This document shows, one piece after another, positions 19,385 to 29,494 of a DNA stretch of 64,000 bases (position 1 is the first letter of the stretch; every line of letters starts with the position of its first letter). The DNA is from Pseudomonas sp. IB20 (GTDB lineage: Bacteria; Pseudomonadota; Gammaproteobacteria; Pseudomonadales; Pseudomonadaceae), in NCBI RefSeq assembly GCF_009707325.1, contig NZ_CP046103.1, forward strand, positions 3,864,886 through 3,928,885, in the 5' to 3' direction. The translations under genes and the position numbers were made by a program. The notes beneath the pieces were generated by a model. The model was not told the origin of the DNA, ran no database searches, and was given only the letters and a program-made list of their open reading frames with translations.

Positions 19385-20368
19385 TCAGCGCAAGGTCGGG
19401 CCCTGAAAGCCCATGTACAGGGCCAATTTCTCCGCCACGCTGGCGCCAAGCTTCTTGGAGAAGCGATCAAACGGCGACTCCTCAACCGAGAAATCCACCA
19501 ATTCTTTCTCGCCAATCACATCCCGCGCCACCGAACTGGCACTGCCCAGGCCATCAATCAAACCCAGCGGCAACGCCTGCTCGCCCGACCACACCAGACC
19601 GGAGAACAACTCCGGATGGTCTTTGTCCTTCAGACGATCGCCGCGCCCCTGCTTCACGCTGGCGATGAACTGACGATGGGTGGTATCGAGTACGCCCTGC
19701 CAAAACTGGGTTTCATCAGCCTTTTGCGGCTGGAACGGGTCGAGGAAGGACTTGTGCTCGCCCGAGGTGTAGGTGCGACGCTCCACACCGAGCTTCTCCA
19801 TGGTGCCGACAAAGCCGTAACCGGCCGCCGTCACACCGATGGAGCCAACCAGGCTGGCCTTATCGGCATAGATCTGGTCAGCGGCGCTGGCGATGTAATA
19901 GGCACCTGAGGCGCCGAGGTCGGAAATCACCGCGTAAAGCTTGGTATCCGGATGCAATGCGCGCAGACGGCGAATCTCGTCATACACATAGCCCGACTGC
20001 ACAGGGCTGCCACCCGGGCTGTTGATACGCAGAATAACGCCTTTGACCTTGGGGTCTTCAAACGCGGCGCGCAGGCTGCTGACGATATTGTCGGCACTGG
20101 CGGACTCCTTGTCGGCAATCACCCCGCGCACTTCGATCAAGGCGGTGTAGTTGCTGCCACGGGTGGCGCTTTTTTCCATGTCCATCAGCGGGCTGAACAG
20201 CGCCAGCATGCCGAGCAGGTAAACAAAGGTCAGCAGCTTGAAGAAAATCCCCCAACGCCGCGAACGACGCTGCTCCTGGACGCCGGCCAGGAGAGTCTTC
20301 TCCAGCAGCTTCCAGCTTTTGTCATCACCGCTCTCGGCCTTTTCGGGCGCTTTCCACTCGTCACTCAT
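19385..20368 (-). CDS. sppA: Signal peptide peptidase SppA (S49)
   Basis: A 327-residue short-form SppA that digests released signal peptides. It has a cytoplasmic N terminus, one membrane anchor (41-60), the INSPGGS segment (115-121), nucleophile Ser154 in LGASGAYY and the general base Lys206 in SGEHKS. At about half the length of E. coli SppA it must act as an oligomer. It lies 21 bases downstream of the HAD gene. Confidence 0.93.
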   Translation of the reverse strand: MSDEWKAPEKAESGDDKSWKLLEKTLLAGVQEQRRSRRWGIFFKLLTFVYLLGMLALFSPLMDMEKSATRGSNYTALIEVRGVIADKESASADNIVSSLRAAFEDPKVKGVILRINSPGGSPVQSGYVYDEIRRLRALHPDTKLYAVISDLGASGAYYIASAADQIYADKASLVGSIGVTAAGYGFVGTMEKLGVERRTYTSGEHKSFLDPFQPQKADETQFWQGVLDTTHRQFIASVKQGRGDRLKDKDHPELFSGLVWSGEQALPLGLIDGLGSASSVARDVIGEKELVDFSVEESPFDRFSKKLGASVAEKLALYMGFQGPTLR

Positions 20369-20389
20369 GCCATTAACCCCAGCAAAGAC

Positions 20390-21052
20390 TTATTGGGCCC
20401 GGCTTAGCCAGGCCTGCAGTTCAGAAAAATGATCAATCGTCAGCCTCGGCTCGTACTGCTGCAAGGCCTCGGCAGCCTGGGCGCCGTAGCTGACCGCGAC
20501 ACTGTCCATGCCGGCGTTGCGCGCCATCATCAGGTCAAAGGAGGCGTCGCCCACCATCAAGGCCTGGCGCGGCGCTACGCCGCAGTGCGCCAGGATCTGC
20601 TCCAGCATCAGAGGATGGGGTTTGCTGGCGGTTTCATCCGCTGCACGGGTGATGTCGAAATAATCTTCATAACCGTGAGCCTTCAGCACCCGGTCCAGCC
20701 CGCGACGGGCCTTACCGGTGGCCACGGCCAGGTGATAACCCTCGGCGCGGAACGCTTCCAGCGACTGCACTACACCGTCGAATAACGGCGAAGGTGTGGC
20801 CTCCAGCGCAATGTAGTGGTCAGCGTAATGGTCACGAAAGGTCACCAGTTCAGCGTCGCTGATCTGGGGGTACAAGGTACGTATCGCCTCAGGCAAGCCC
20901 AGGCCGATAATGCCTTTCACCGCCAGATCAGTGCACAACGCGAAGCCCGACCGGGTCGAGGCGACATGCATTGATTCAACGATCCGACCAATGGAATCAC
21001 ACAGGGTGCCGTCCCAGTCGAAGATCAGCAGCTTGTAATCAAGGTGCGACAC
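20390..21052 (-). CDS. HAD-superfamily hydrolase (Gph/PA2974-like)
   Basis: A 220-residue HAD-IA phosphatase. Asp12 and Asp14 in [10 protein letters not shown] are the nucleophile and acid, [10 protein letters not shown] is motif II, the Lys of ASKPHPLM is motif III, and [12 protein letters not shown] is motif IV. A phosphoglycolate phosphatase-like role is possible. It overlaps rluC by 14 bases, so it is translated with it. Confidence 0.9.
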   Translation of the reverse strand: MSHLDYKLLIFDWDGTLCDSIGRIVESMHVASTRSGFALCTDLAVKGIIGLGLPEAIRTLYPQISDAELVTFRDHYADHYIALEATPSPLFDGVVQSLEAFRAEGYHLAVATGKARRGLDRVLKAHGYEDYFDITRAADETASKPHPLMLEQILAHCGVAPRQALMVGDASFDLMMARNAGMDSVAVSYGAQAAEALQQYEPRLTIDHFSELQAWLSRAQ

Positions 21053-21998
21053 TCAATCGCTCCACGGTCTTGGCCCACATCTCATCGACCGGCGCCTGCA
21101 GTTTCAACTCACCGCCATCCGGCAGTGGAACCGTCAGCATGTAGGCATGCAGGAACAGGCGCTTGCCGCCCAGGTCGCGGATTTCCTTGGAGAAATCCTC
21201 GTCACCGTATTTGGTATCGCCAGCAATGCAGTGGCCTGCGTGCAAGGTGTGCACGCGAATCTGGTGGGTGCGGCCGGTCACCGGCTTGGCCTCGACCAGG
21301 GTGGCGAAATCGCCGAAGCGGCGCAGCACCTTGAACAGGGTCAGGGCTTCTTTGCCCTCCTCGTCCACTTCGACCATGCGTTCGCCGGAGCGCAGGTTGC
21401 TCTTCTGCAACGGCGCGCGAACGCTCTTGATCGAACTGGCCCAGTTGCCACGCACCAGCGCCATGTAGCGTTTGTCCACACCATCGCCACGCAGGGCGGT
21501 GTGCAGGTGACGCAACATGCTGCGCTTCTTGGCGATCATCAGCAGGCCGGAAGTGTCGCGGTCCAGGCGGTGGACCAGCTCCAGTTCCTTGGCATCCGGG
21601 CGCAACTGGCGGAAGGCTTCGATCACGCCGAACGTCAGGCCGCTGCCGCCGTGAACGGCAATGCCGCACGGCTTGTTGATCACGATCAGCTTGTTGTCTT
21701 CGAAGACAATCGAGGCTTCAAGGCGCTGCAACAGGCCTTGGGCCAGCGGCACGGGCTCGTCACGCTCAGGCACGCGCACCGGCGGCACGCGAACGATATC
21801 GCCCGCCTGCAGCTTGTACTCGGGCTTGATCCGGCCCTTGTTCACGCGCACTTCGCCTTTACGCAAGATGCGGTAAATCAGGGTCTTGGGCACGCCTTTG
21901 AGCCTGGCCAGGAGAAAATTGTCGATGCGTTGGCCGGCATATTCCGGCGAGACCTCGAGCAGCTGGACGCTGGGGGTCTGGGGGGCGGTAGTCGTCAT
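21039..21998 (-). CDS. rluC: 23S rRNA pseudouridine synthase RluC
   Basis: A 319-residue RluA-family enzyme that modifies positions 955, 2504 and 2580 in E. coli 23S rRNA. An S4 RNA-binding domain spans about 22-80, and the catalytic Asp146 is in [13 protein letters not shown]. It is divergent from rne, the same arrangement as in E. coli and P. aeruginosa. Confidence 0.95.
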   Translation of the reverse strand: MTTTAPQTPSVQLLEVSPEYAGQRIDNFLLARLKGVPKTLIYRILRKGEVRVNKGRIKPEYKLQAGDIVRVPPVRVPERDEPVPLAQGLLQRLEASIVFEDNKLIVINKPCGIAVHGGSGLTFGVIEAFRQLRPDAKELELVHRLDRDTSGLLMIAKKRSMLRHLHTALRGDGVDKRYMALVRGNWASSIKSVRAPLQKSNLRSGERMVEVDEEGKEALTLFKVLRRFGDFATLVEAKPVTGRTHQIRVHTLHAGHCIAGDTKYGDEDFSKEIRDLGGKRLFLHAYMLTVPLPDGGELKLQAPVDEMWAKTVERLSVAP

Positions 21999-22757
21999 GG
22001 CGGCGATGATAACAATTTTTTATGGAATTGAAGCACTTAATCATTGCTGCTATAGTCGCGAACGCCGCCAAAAGCGGCCTGGACAGAGGACTTGCGGCAA
22101 ACTGCCGGCCCTGACCATCGCAATTCATCAGGACGCGAGGCCGTCCTACGGGGCTTTCGCCATCGTGAAAGGCTCGAGATTGTAACAAGCGCAGGTGACA
22201 TGAGGCCTGAAGCGAGTGCAGAAAGCAGAGTGAATACTCGCGTTCTGCGCCGATATTTACGGCCAGTTCACAAAGTGCAGTCAGTCTTGAGCCAGACCAT
22301 GGCGAATGCTTCGGAAACAACGCCTGTTAAGAGCTGAGTGAGAGCGCAGTCGCCCACACCTAGTCTTGTTTAGCCATGAGCGTGGACTCCCCATTGGAGA
22401 ACACGGTAAATGCCAACCCGCTGCGGATTCTGCGCGCGGCAGCACCCGAATTATCAGGGATACGTGTAGGGTGGAGATGCACAACCGTCGGACCGTGTAG
22501 CACTAGGCTTATATTTAGACGCTTCATCTCGTCCACAGTCGCCGGTTGATTCCTCCTCCTGACCTTAGCTTTTGTTGAAGTGGTGCCTTTGTCACCACCG
22601 CTAACAAGCAGGACGCGTCCGTCGCGATACCGGCCCAATTGGCTCGTTATTGCTGGACACTGGAGTGGCCAACCACTCTTGACGCACCTGACACCGACCG
22701 TGAGAAGTCGTGTGTGCCGAACGCCGTTTCCGGCAGCCCGGAAACCGACGGTACAAC
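21999..22757 (+). promoter_or_regulatory. Long rne leader and divergent promoter region
   Basis: No gene is visible in these 759 bases. RNase E of E. coli controls its own mRNA through a structured leader, and a separate leader structure called rne-II has been described for Pseudomonas rne. Several hairpins can be seen, for example GTGGTG/CACCAC around 22580-22600 and CCGTTTCCGG/CCGGAAACCG just before the start codon (22727-22748). Which part is the conserved element cannot be settled by eye. Confidence 0.55.
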
Positions 22758-25700
22758 ATGAAAAGAATGCTGATTAACGCAACTCAACCCGAAGAGTTGC
22801 GTGTTGCACTGGTAGATGGCCAACGCCTCTACGACCTGGACATCGAATCCGGTGCACGCGAGCAAAAGAAGGCCAACATCTATAAAGGCCGTATTACTCG
22901 CATCGAACCGAGCCTTGAGGCTGCCTTTGTCGATTTCGGCTCCGAGCGCCACGGCTTCCTGCCCCTCAAAGAAATCTCCCGCGAATACTTCAAGAAAGCC
23001 CCTGAAGGCCGCGTGAACATCAAAGACGTCCTGAGCGAAGGCCAGGAAGTTATCGTTCAGGTCGAAAAAGAAGAACGTGGCAACAAGGGCGCCGCCCTGA
23101 CCACCTTCATCAGCCTGGCTGGCCGTTATCTGGTCCTGATGCCGAACAACCCGCGTGCCGGCGGCATCTCCCGTCGCATCGAAGGCGAAGAGCGCAACGA
23201 ACTGCGTGAAGCGCTGAACGGCTTGATCGCACCGGCCGACATGGGCCTGATCGTTCGCACTGCCGGCCTTGGCCGCAGCAGCGAAGAAATGCAGTGGGAC
23301 CTCGACTACCTGCTGCAACTGTGGACCGCTATCAAAGAAGCGTCCTTGGATCGTTCCGCGCCGTTCCTGATCTACCAGGAAAGCAACGTGATCATCCGCG
23401 CCATCCGCGATTACCTGCGCCAGGACATCGGCGAAGTGCTGATCGACAGCGTTGAAGCCCAGGACGAAGCCCTGACTTTCATCCGCCAGGTGATGCCGCA
23501 GTACGCCAGCAAGATCAAGCTGTACGAAGACAGCGTTCCGCTGTTCAACCGTTTCCAGATCGAAAGCCAGATCGAGACCGCCTTCCAGCGCGTGGTCGAA
23601 CTGCCTTCCGGCGGCTCCATTGTGATCGACCCGACCGAAGCCCTGGTGTCCATCGACATCAACTCGGCGCGTGCGACCAAAGGCAGCGACATCGAAGAAA
23701 CCGCCCTGCAGACCAACCTGGAAGCGGCTGAAGAAATCGCCCGCCAGCTGCGCCTGCGTGACATCGGCGGCCTGATCGTGATCGACTTCATCGACATGAC
23801 CCCGGCCAAGAACCAGCGCGCCGTGGAAGAGAAAGTCCGCGAATGCCTGGAAGCTGACCGTGCCCGCGTACAGGTTGGCCGCATCTCGCGCTTCGGCCTG
23901 CTGGAAATGTCCCGTCAGCGCCTGCGCCCATCCTTGGGCGAGAGCAGCGGCATCGTCTGCCCGCGTTGCAACGGCACCGGTATCATCCGTGACGTTGAAT
24001 CGCTGTCCCTGGCGATCCTGCGCCTGATCGAAGAAGAAGCCCTGAAAGACCGCACTGCCGAAGTCCGCGCGCAAGTGCCGATCCCGGTTGCAGCCTTCCT
24101 GCTTAACGAAAAACGCAACTCGATCACTAAGATCGAACTGCGCACCCGTGCCCGTATCGTCATCCTGCCGAACGATCACCTCGAGACGCCGCACTTCGAA
24201 GTGCAGCGCCTGCGTGATGACAGCCCGGAAGCTCACAGCGGCCAGTCCAGCTACGAAATCGCGGCTGCCGCTGCCGAAGTCGAAGAAGTCCAGCCAGCCG
24301 CCGCGACCCGCACTCTGGTTCGCCAGGAAGCCGCGGTGAAGACGGCGCCAGCTCGCGCCAACGCACCGGTGCCTGCTGAAGTCGCCGCCCCGGTTGCCGC
24401 GCCGGCCGCCCTGCCTGAGCCAAGCCTGTTCAAAGGCCTGGTGAAGTCTCTGGTTAGCCTGTTCGCAACTAAAGAAGAGCCCGCGGCTCCGGTTGTGGTT
24501 GAAAAACCAGCCACCGAGCGCCCGGCGCGCAACGAAGAGCGTCGCAACGGCCGTCAGCAAAGCCGTAACCGCAACGGTCGCCGTGACGAAGAGCGCAAGC
24601 CGCGGAAGAACGTGCCCCGTGAAGAACGTGCACCACGTGAAGAACGCGCACCTCGCGAAGCCCGTGAAGAAACCCCAACCGTAGCCCGCGAAGAACGTGC
24701 ACCGCGTGAAGAGCGCGCACCACGCACTCCACGCGCACCCCGTGAAGACCGCAAGCCACGTGGCGAGCGTGAAGAACGTGTACGTGAACTGCGCGAGCCA
24801 CTGGACGCAGCGCCTGCCGTAGCTGGCGAAGCTGCCAGTGAAGAACGCCCGGCTCGCCAGCCGCGTGAAGAACGCGACCCACGTGAAGAGCGCCAACCGC
24901 GCCCACCGCGTGAAGAGCGTCAACCACGCGCCGAGCAAGCAGCTGCTGCCAGCGAAGAAGACGAAGTGCTGACCGGCGAAGAGCAACTGCAGGAAGATGG
25001 CCAGGACAACGCCGAAGGCGATCGTCCACGCCGCCGCTCCCGTGGCCAGCGTCGTCGCAGCAACCGTCGCGAGCGTCAACGTGATGCCAACGGTAACGTG
25101 ATCGAAGGCTCGGAAGAGACCGGCGAAAACGCAGAAGCCGCCACCACCGAACCAACTGGCACCGAATTGGCTGCCGGCCTGGCGGTAACGGCTGCCGTTG
25201 CCAGCTCGGTCATCAGCGCACCGGCTGAAGCCCAGGCGCACGAGCAAGCTGAACGCGCCACAGCTGCCGTTGAAGAAACTGTTGCGGTAGAAGCCCCAGA
25301 AGCACCGGTGGCTGAAACCCCAGTGGTAGAAGCGCCGGTTGTTGAAGCAACTACCCCAATCGAAGCCCCAGTGGTTACGGAAGTGGAAGTTGCACCGGTT
25401 CGCGAAACCCAACCAGAAGTGGAAGTGGCTGCTGTCGAGCCTGCACCGGTGGTTGAGCCTCAGCCCGTGGTTGAAGCGCCGGTTGTTGAAGAAGCCGCCC
25501 CGGCAGTGCGTGAAGTTCGCGAAGAACAGACCGCCTTCCAGTGGACTGCCGAACCAGCCGCTGCAGTTGAAGCGCCAGCCGCTGTCCCCGTGGTAGAAGA
25601 AGCGCCGGCACCGGTTGCCGAAGTGGTTGAAGCCGCTCCGGTTGTGGTTGCCGAGCCTGCGCCAGTGGTTGAAGCGCCAGTGGTTGCCGAAGTCGCCGCC

Positions 25701-25931
25701 CCGGTGGTCGAAGCAGCACCTGCCAGCGCCCTGACCGAAAACGGCCGCGCGCCGAACGACCCACGTGAAGTGCGTCGCCGTCGCAAGGAAGCTGAGGCAG
25801 CCGCAGCAGCTGCCGCAGCAGCACCGGCCGCTGTCGAAGTAATCGAGGCACCAGCCCCGGTTGCTGAAACAGTGGTTGAACACGCCCCAAAGGCTTTGGA
25901 AGCAGAACACGAGCCTAAACCCCTCGTCTGA
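22758..25931 (+). CDS. rne: Ribonuclease E
   Basis: A 1057-residue endoribonuclease and degradosome scaffold. The N-terminal catalytic half has an S1 domain (about 35-125), the DNase-I-like active site with acidic residues in [11 protein letters not shown] and [11 protein letters not shown], and the zinc link CPRCNGTG. From about residue 500 the protein becomes natively disordered: an amphipathic segment ([14 protein letters not shown], a likely membrane-targeting helix), Arg-rich repeats of REERAP type, then Ala/Val/Glu/Pro repeats of EAPVVE type. The start [10 protein letters not shown] follows a 759-base leader. A strong terminator ends the gene. Confidence 0.97.
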   Translation: MKRMLINATQPEELRVALVDGQRLYDLDIESGAREQKKANIYKGRITRIEPSLEAAFVDFGSERHGFLPLKEISREYFKKAPEGRVNIKDVLSEGQEVIVQVEKEERGNKGAALTTFISLAGRYLVLMPNNPRAGGISRRIEGEERNELREALNGLIAPADMGLIVRTAGLGRSSEEMQWDLDYLLQLWTAIKEASLDRSAPFLIYQESNVIIRAIRDYLRQDIGEVLIDSVEAQDEALTFIRQVMPQYASKIKLYEDSVPLFNRFQIESQIETAFQRVVELPSGGSIVIDPTEALVSIDINSARATKGSDIEETALQTNLEAAEEIARQLRLRDIGGLIVIDFIDMTPAKNQRAVEEKVRECLEADRARVQVGRISRFGLLEMSRQRLRPSLGESSGIVCPRCNGTGIIRDVESLSLAILRLIEEEALKDRTAEVRAQVPIPVAAFLLNEKRNSITKIELRTRARIVILPNDHLETPHFEVQRLRDDSPEAHSGQSSYEIAAAAAEVEEVQPAAATRTLVRQEAAVKTAPARANAPVPAEVAAPVAAPAALPEPSLFKGLVKSLVSLFATKEEPAAPVVVEKPATERPARNEERRNGRQQSRNRNGRRDEERKPRKNVPREERAPREERAPREAREETPTVAREERAPREERAPRTPRAPREDRKPRGEREERVRELREPLDAAPAVAGEAASEERPARQPREERDPREERQPRPPREERQPRAEQAAAASEEDEVLTGEEQLQEDGQDNAEGDRPRRRSRGQRRRSNRRERQRDANGNVIEGSEETGENAEAATTEPTGTELAAGLAVTAAVASSVISAPAEAQAHEQAERATAAVEETVAVEAPEAPVAETPVVEAPVVEATTPIEAPVVTEVEVAPVRETQPEVEVAAVEPAPVVEPQPVVEAPVVEEAAPAVREVREEQTAFQWTAEPAAAVEAPAAVPVVEEAPAPVAEVVEAAPVVVAEPAPVVEAPVVAEVAAPVVEAAPASALTENGRAPNDPREVRRRRKEAEAAAAAAAAAPAAVEVIEAPAPVAETVVEHAPKALEAEHEPKPLV

Positions 25932-25946
25932 TTCCATCAGCCACTA

Positions 25947-25983
25947 AAAAGCCCCGCCTGAGTGATCAGGCGGGGCTTTTTTA
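25947..25983 (+). terminator. rne terminator
   Basis: AAAAAGCCCCGCCTG and CAGGCGGGGCTTTTTT form a long stem ending in a T run just after rne. Confidence 0.9.
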
Positions 25984-26027
25984 TGGGGCTGAACACACCG
26001 CTATATTGATTTGAAATGCACTCAACT

Positions 26028-26105
26028 GTGGGAGCGGGCTTGCCCGCGATGACGTCGGCCCAGCAAACATTGATGTTGACTGACCCACCGCTTTCGCAAG
26101 CTCCA
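26028..26105. repeat. REP palindrome, degenerate right half
   Basis: Left half gtgggagcgggcttgcccgcga is intact; the right half (ctttcgcaagctccac) has diverged. It lies between convergent rne and the MocA-like gene. Confidence 0.65.
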
Positions 26106-26108
26106 CAT

Positions 26109-26699
26109 TCAGTCCACGTGGAAACTTAGCATCTGCGGTAGGTCCACATCCCAAAGCACGCCAGGATCGCTAACCTGGACCTCACTCACCGTCGCACAGG
26201 CAAATAACGGCTTGGCGCCGCGATCCCCGTTCAGCGCCATCAAGGATGGCCCAAGCGCCCGGCCAAACGCCACTGGATGCCCGTATTCACCCGCCTGCAC
26301 CGGCACACGGATGCCATCTGCTGCCAGCGCATCAACCACCCTTTCGATACTAGAAGATTGGATAAACGGCATATCCCCCAACACCACCAACCAGCCATCA
26401 GACTCACCACTGGCTGCGACCGCCGCCGCAATGCTATCGCCCATCCCAACTGAGTGCAGCAGCAACACCTCACAACCGTAGGCCCGCGCCAGGCGAATCA
26501 CTTCGGGCCGGTCCGGCGAGGTCACCAACCAGCGCGTTACAACACGCTCAGGTAAATTCAATAGCACCTGCTCGATCACCGGTCGCGTCACGCCATCCAA
26601 GCCTACGCAGTCGGCCAACAACTTATCCTTATCAGCCCCCGCTTCGGCACGAAAACGACTGCCCTGCCCGGCCGCCAGCACAATCGCGGTAACGGTCAT
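26109..26699 (-). CDS. MocA-like molybdenum cofactor cytidylyl/guanylyltransferase
   Basis: A 196-residue nucleotidyltransferase with the LAAGQGSRF motif (8-16), a conserved Lys following it (DKDKLL), and LGDMPFI as the metal-binding segment. Proteins of this type activate the molybdenum cofactor with CTP or GTP for xanthine-oxidase-family enzymes. The ATG overlaps the XdhC stop by four bases. Cytidylyl specificity (MocA) is favoured by the XdhC partner, but is inferred. No molybdenum hydroxylase gene is in the window. Confidence 0.8.
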   Translation of the reverse strand: MTVTAIVLAAGQGSRFRAEAGADKDKLLADCVGLDGVTRPVIEQVLLNLPERVVTRWLVTSPDRPEVIRLARAYGCEVLLLHSVGMGDSIAAAVAASGESDGWLVVLGDMPFIQSSSIERVVDALAADGIRVPVQAGEYGHPVAFGRALGPSLMALNGDRGAKPLFACATVSEVQVSDPGVLWDVDLPQMLSFHVD

Positions 26700-27682
26700 T
26701 CAGCCACTACCGGCAGCGGCTTTTTCTGCGTCGGTGCCACGCCATTCTTGATGGCGACGATTTCCGCCATCAACGACAACGCAATCTCGGACGGAGTATG
26801 GCTGCCGATGTGCAAACCAATCGGCCCATGCAAACGTGCAATCGCCTCCGCCGACAAACCCAGCGCCGTCAGGTTTTCCCGGCGCTTTTGCGTATTGACC
26901 CGCGAACCGAGGGCACCGATGTAGAACGCGGTGGAATTCAACGCCGTCAGCAGCGCCATGTCATCCAGGCGTGGGTCGTGGGTCAGGCAGACGATGGCCG
27001 TGCGCTCATCCGTCTGGATATTCAAGACCGCCTCATCCGGCATGCCCGGCACAAAGCGGCCGTGTTGCTCTTCCCAGCCATAGACGAACTCTTCGCGCGG
27101 GTCACAGATCAGCACCTCGAAATCCAACAGCCGCGCCATCTCAGCCACGTAGCGCGACAGCTGCCCGGCGCCGATCAACAGTAGTCGCCAACGCGGCCCG
27201 TAAATGGCCCGCAGGCGTTCGCCGTCGAAGGTCACGACATCGGTTTTGCTCGCACCGACCAAGCTCACGCGGCCCGTGACCAGGTCCAGCTCTCGGGCGA
27301 CGATTTCATGCGCTTCGCAACGCTCCAGCAATTGCGCGACCCAACGCCAGTCATCCACCCGCTCCTCTGTAAGGCGCAGAGTGCCACCGCAAGGCAAGCC
27401 AAAACGCGCCGCCTCATCGCGGGTAACGCCATAGGTCACTAACTGCACCGGCGGCCCATCCTCAGGCAAGCGGCCATCCTGCAAGCGTGCGATCAAGTCA
27501 TCCTCGATGCAGCCACCGGACACTGAGCCAATCACCACGCCATCGCCACGCAAGGCCAACATCGCCCCCGGCGGACGCGGCGCGCTGCCCCAGGTCTGGA
27601 CCACGCTGTAGAGCACCACGCGGTGCCCGGCACGGCGCCAGTCGAGCACGCTGCGCAAGACATTCAGATCCACACTGTCCAT
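26696..27682 (-). CDS. XdhC/CoxI-family maturation factor
   Basis: A 328-residue protein with the XdhC N-terminal domain (WGSAPRPPGAMLAL and SGGCIEDDL near residues 31-65) and a C-terminal Rossmann domain (LLIGAGQLSRYVAEMA; the HDPRLDD segment). XdhC binds the molybdenum cofactor and hands its sulfurated form to xanthine dehydrogenase-like enzymes. The start at 27682 has AGGAGTC upstream. It is paired with the MocA-like gene, and the unknown target enzyme is elsewhere. Confidence 0.87.
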   Translation of the reverse strand: MDSVDLNVLRSVLDWRRAGHRVVLYSVVQTWGSAPRPPGAMLALRGDGVVIGSVSGGCIEDDLIARLQDGRLPEDGPPVQLVTYGVTRDEAARFGLPCGGTLRLTEERVDDWRWVAQLLERCEAHEIVARELDLVTGRVSLVGASKTDVVTFDGERLRAIYGPRWRLLLIGAGQLSRYVAEMARLLDFEVLICDPREEFVYGWEEQHGRFVPGMPDEAVLNIQTDERTAIVCLTHDPRLDDMALLTALNSTAFYIGALGSRVNTQKRRENLTALGLSAEAIARLHGPIGLHIGSHTPSEIALSLMAEIVAIKNGVAPTQKKPLPVVAE

Positions 27683-27756
27683 CAAGACTCCTGCAGCAAA
27701 TGAACTACTCACTGAATGTAAATCAAAACATGCAAAAAGTGACCCAGCAGAAACGC

Positions 27757-27786
27757 AAACGCCCCGAACAAGTCGGGGCGTTTGTG
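27757..27786. terminator. dctA terminator (bidirectional)
   Basis: AAACGCCCCGA and TCGGGGCGTTT around a 5-base loop, between dctA (minus) and the XdhC gene. Confidence 0.8.
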
Positions 27787-27820
27787 GGTAACTTCGGCGT
27801 CAGTTCACGCCATCAGCCCC

Positions 27821-29155
27821 TTACTTCACAGCAGCAGGAGCAGGGCCTTCGGCCACACCCAGGTCATCTTCCGGACGGGTGTCGGAGATGCCAGTACCGC
27901 CGGATGCCAACTCGCTGTGCAGCTTGTCGGTGTCCAGTTCCTTGACCCACTTGGCCACAACGATGGTGGCAACGGCGTTACCCACCAGGTTGGTCAGTGC
28001 GCGGGCTTCAGACATGAAGCGGTCGATACCCAGGATCAGCGCCAGGCCAGCAACCGGCAGGTGGCCGACAGCCGACAGGGTAGCAGCCAGTACGATGAAG
28101 CCCGAACCAGTCACGCCAGCAGCGCCTTTGGAGGACAGCAGCAGCACCAGCAGCAGGGTGATCTGGTGAGTGATGTCCATGTGGGTGTCAGTCGCCTGGG
28201 CGATGAACACGGCAGCCATGGTCAGGTAGATCGAAGTACCGTCGAGGTTGAACGAGTAGCCGGTCGGGATCACCAGGCCTACTACGGATTTCTTCGCGCC
28301 CAGACGCTCCATCTTGATCAGCATGCGTGGCAGTGCGGATTCGGAGGAGGAAGTACCCAGAACGATCAGCAGCTCTTCACGGATGTAGCGAACCAGCTTC
28401 AACACGCTGAAACCGTGTGCGCGGCAGATAGCGCCCAGCACCACGACCACGAACAGGATGCAGGTGATGTAGAAGCAGATCATCAACTGGCCGAGCTGCA
28501 CCAGGGAACCTACACCGTAGGCGCCGATGGTGAACGCCATGGCGCCCAGGGCACCGATTGGCGCGAGCTTCATGATCATGTTGATGATGTTGAACATCAC
28601 GTGAGCGAAGCGATCGATGAAGTCCAGGACCGGCTTGCCATAGGCGCCCAGGCGGTGCAGGGCGAAACCGAAGATCACCGAGAACATCAGCACTTGCAGG
28701 ATGTCACCGTTGGCGAAGGCGCCGACGATGGTGTTCGGGATCACGTTGAGGATGAAGCCAACCACGCTCTGGTCTGCACCGGCAGTCACGTAGGCAGCGA
28801 CTTTGGAGGCATCCAGGGTAGCCACGTCGATGTGCATGCCGGCGCCCGGTTGCACAACGTTGACCACGACCAGGCCGATCAGCAGGGCGATGGTGGAAAC
28901 AACTTCGAAGTACAGCAGCGCGTAGCCGCCGGTTTTGCCGACCGATTTCATGCTTTGCATGCCAGCGATGCCGCTGACAACGGTGCAGAAGATGATCGGG
29001 GCGATGACCATTTTGATCAGTTTGATGAACCCGTCACCCAGTGGCTTGAGGGCCACGCCGGTCTGCGGGTAGAAGTGACCGAGCAAAATACCGATAACGA
29101 TTGCAACGATCACCTGGAAATACAGGGATTTGTAGATTGGCTGACGAGTCGTCAT
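27821..29155 (-). CDS. dctA: C4-dicarboxylate transporter DctA
   Basis: A 444-residue sodium/proton-dicarboxylate symporter of the DAACS family for succinate, fumarate and malate. About eight membrane segments plus re-entrant loops; the serine-rich hairpin [10 protein letters not shown] and the [12 protein letters not shown] and substrate-binding [11 protein letters not shown] motifs are present. The start [11 protein letters not shown] has GAGGA upstream. A perfect -24/-12 promoter (29291-29305) and two palindromic upstream sites indicate sigma-54 control, as established for DctB/DctD systems. No dctBD genes are in the window. Confidence 0.94.
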   Translation of the reverse strand: MTTRQPIYKSLYFQVIVAIVIGILLGHFYPQTGVALKPLGDGFIKLIKMVIAPIIFCTVVSGIAGMQSMKSVGKTGGYALLYFEVVSTIALLIGLVVVNVVQPGAGMHIDVATLDASKVAAYVTAGADQSVVGFILNVIPNTIVGAFANGDILQVLMFSVIFGFALHRLGAYGKPVLDFIDRFAHVMFNIINMIMKLAPIGALGAMAFTIGAYGVGSLVQLGQLMICFYITCILFVVVVLGAICRAHGFSVLKLVRYIREELLIVLGTSSSESALPRMLIKMERLGAKKSVVGLVIPTGYSFNLDGTSIYLTMAAVFIAQATDTHMDITHQITLLLVLLLSSKGAAGVTGSGFIVLAATLSAVGHLPVAGLALILGIDRFMSEARALTNLVGNAVATIVVAKWVKELDTDKLHSELASGGTGISDTRPEDDLGVAEGPAPAAVK

Positions 29156-29290
29156 TGCAAAGTTCCTCAATCGCACCGTGTGGCAAAGATCCGCCATTGC
29201 CCACGACACTTGAATTGCGAACCCTCCTGCACTGGAGGGATTTGTTGTTTGCGAGGTCTGTAAGAACATTCCTGCGCTGTGATCTTTATC

Positions 29291-29305
29291 GCAAACGCCG
29301 TGCCA
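29291..29305 (-). promoter_or_regulatory. Sigma-54 promoter of dctA
   Basis: On the minus strand the site reads TGGCACGGCGTTTGC, an exact -24/-12 RpoN consensus with the right spacing. Transcription should start near 29279, giving a leader of about 124 bases. Confidence 0.85.
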
Positions 29306-29382
29306 CTTTGCTTAAAAACCCTGAAGGCCTTTAGACATCAGGGCTGAGGGGTTGAATGCCCCCGTCAGGGCTACCAAGAAGC

Positions 29383-29438
29383 TGGCGGAAACCCGCCACG
29401 CTCTCTGATCTCGTCCTACAATTTGGCGGATATCCGCC
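29383..29438. promoter_or_regulatory. Tandem GGCGG-N4-CCGCC sites (probable DctD enhancer)
   Basis: Two palindromes, TGGCGGAAACCCGCCA (29383-29398) and GGCGGATATCCGCC (29425-29438), are 41 bp apart centre to centre, four helical turns. They lie about 110 and 150 bases upstream of the dctA start site, the usual place for an enhancer-binding protein. They could instead serve the divergent AraC gene. Confidence 0.6.
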
Positions 29439-29494
29439 TTGTCGCCCCGCCCTCGGGTGGCTACCATCCGCCACTCCATGGACGAGGCCCTCAC

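Noticed and set aside
24600..24940. Arg/Glu/Pro repeats in rne as a possible separate gene or insertion
   Set aside because: Such repeats are normal for the disordered C-terminal half of RNase E and the frame continues through them.
22647..25937. A minus-strand open frame of 1096 codons opposite rne
   Set aside because: It is the antisense shadow of rne. High G+C and the repetitive Ala/Val/Glu/Pro codons remove stops on the other strand; the translation is Phe/Gly/Arg-rich and resembles no protein.
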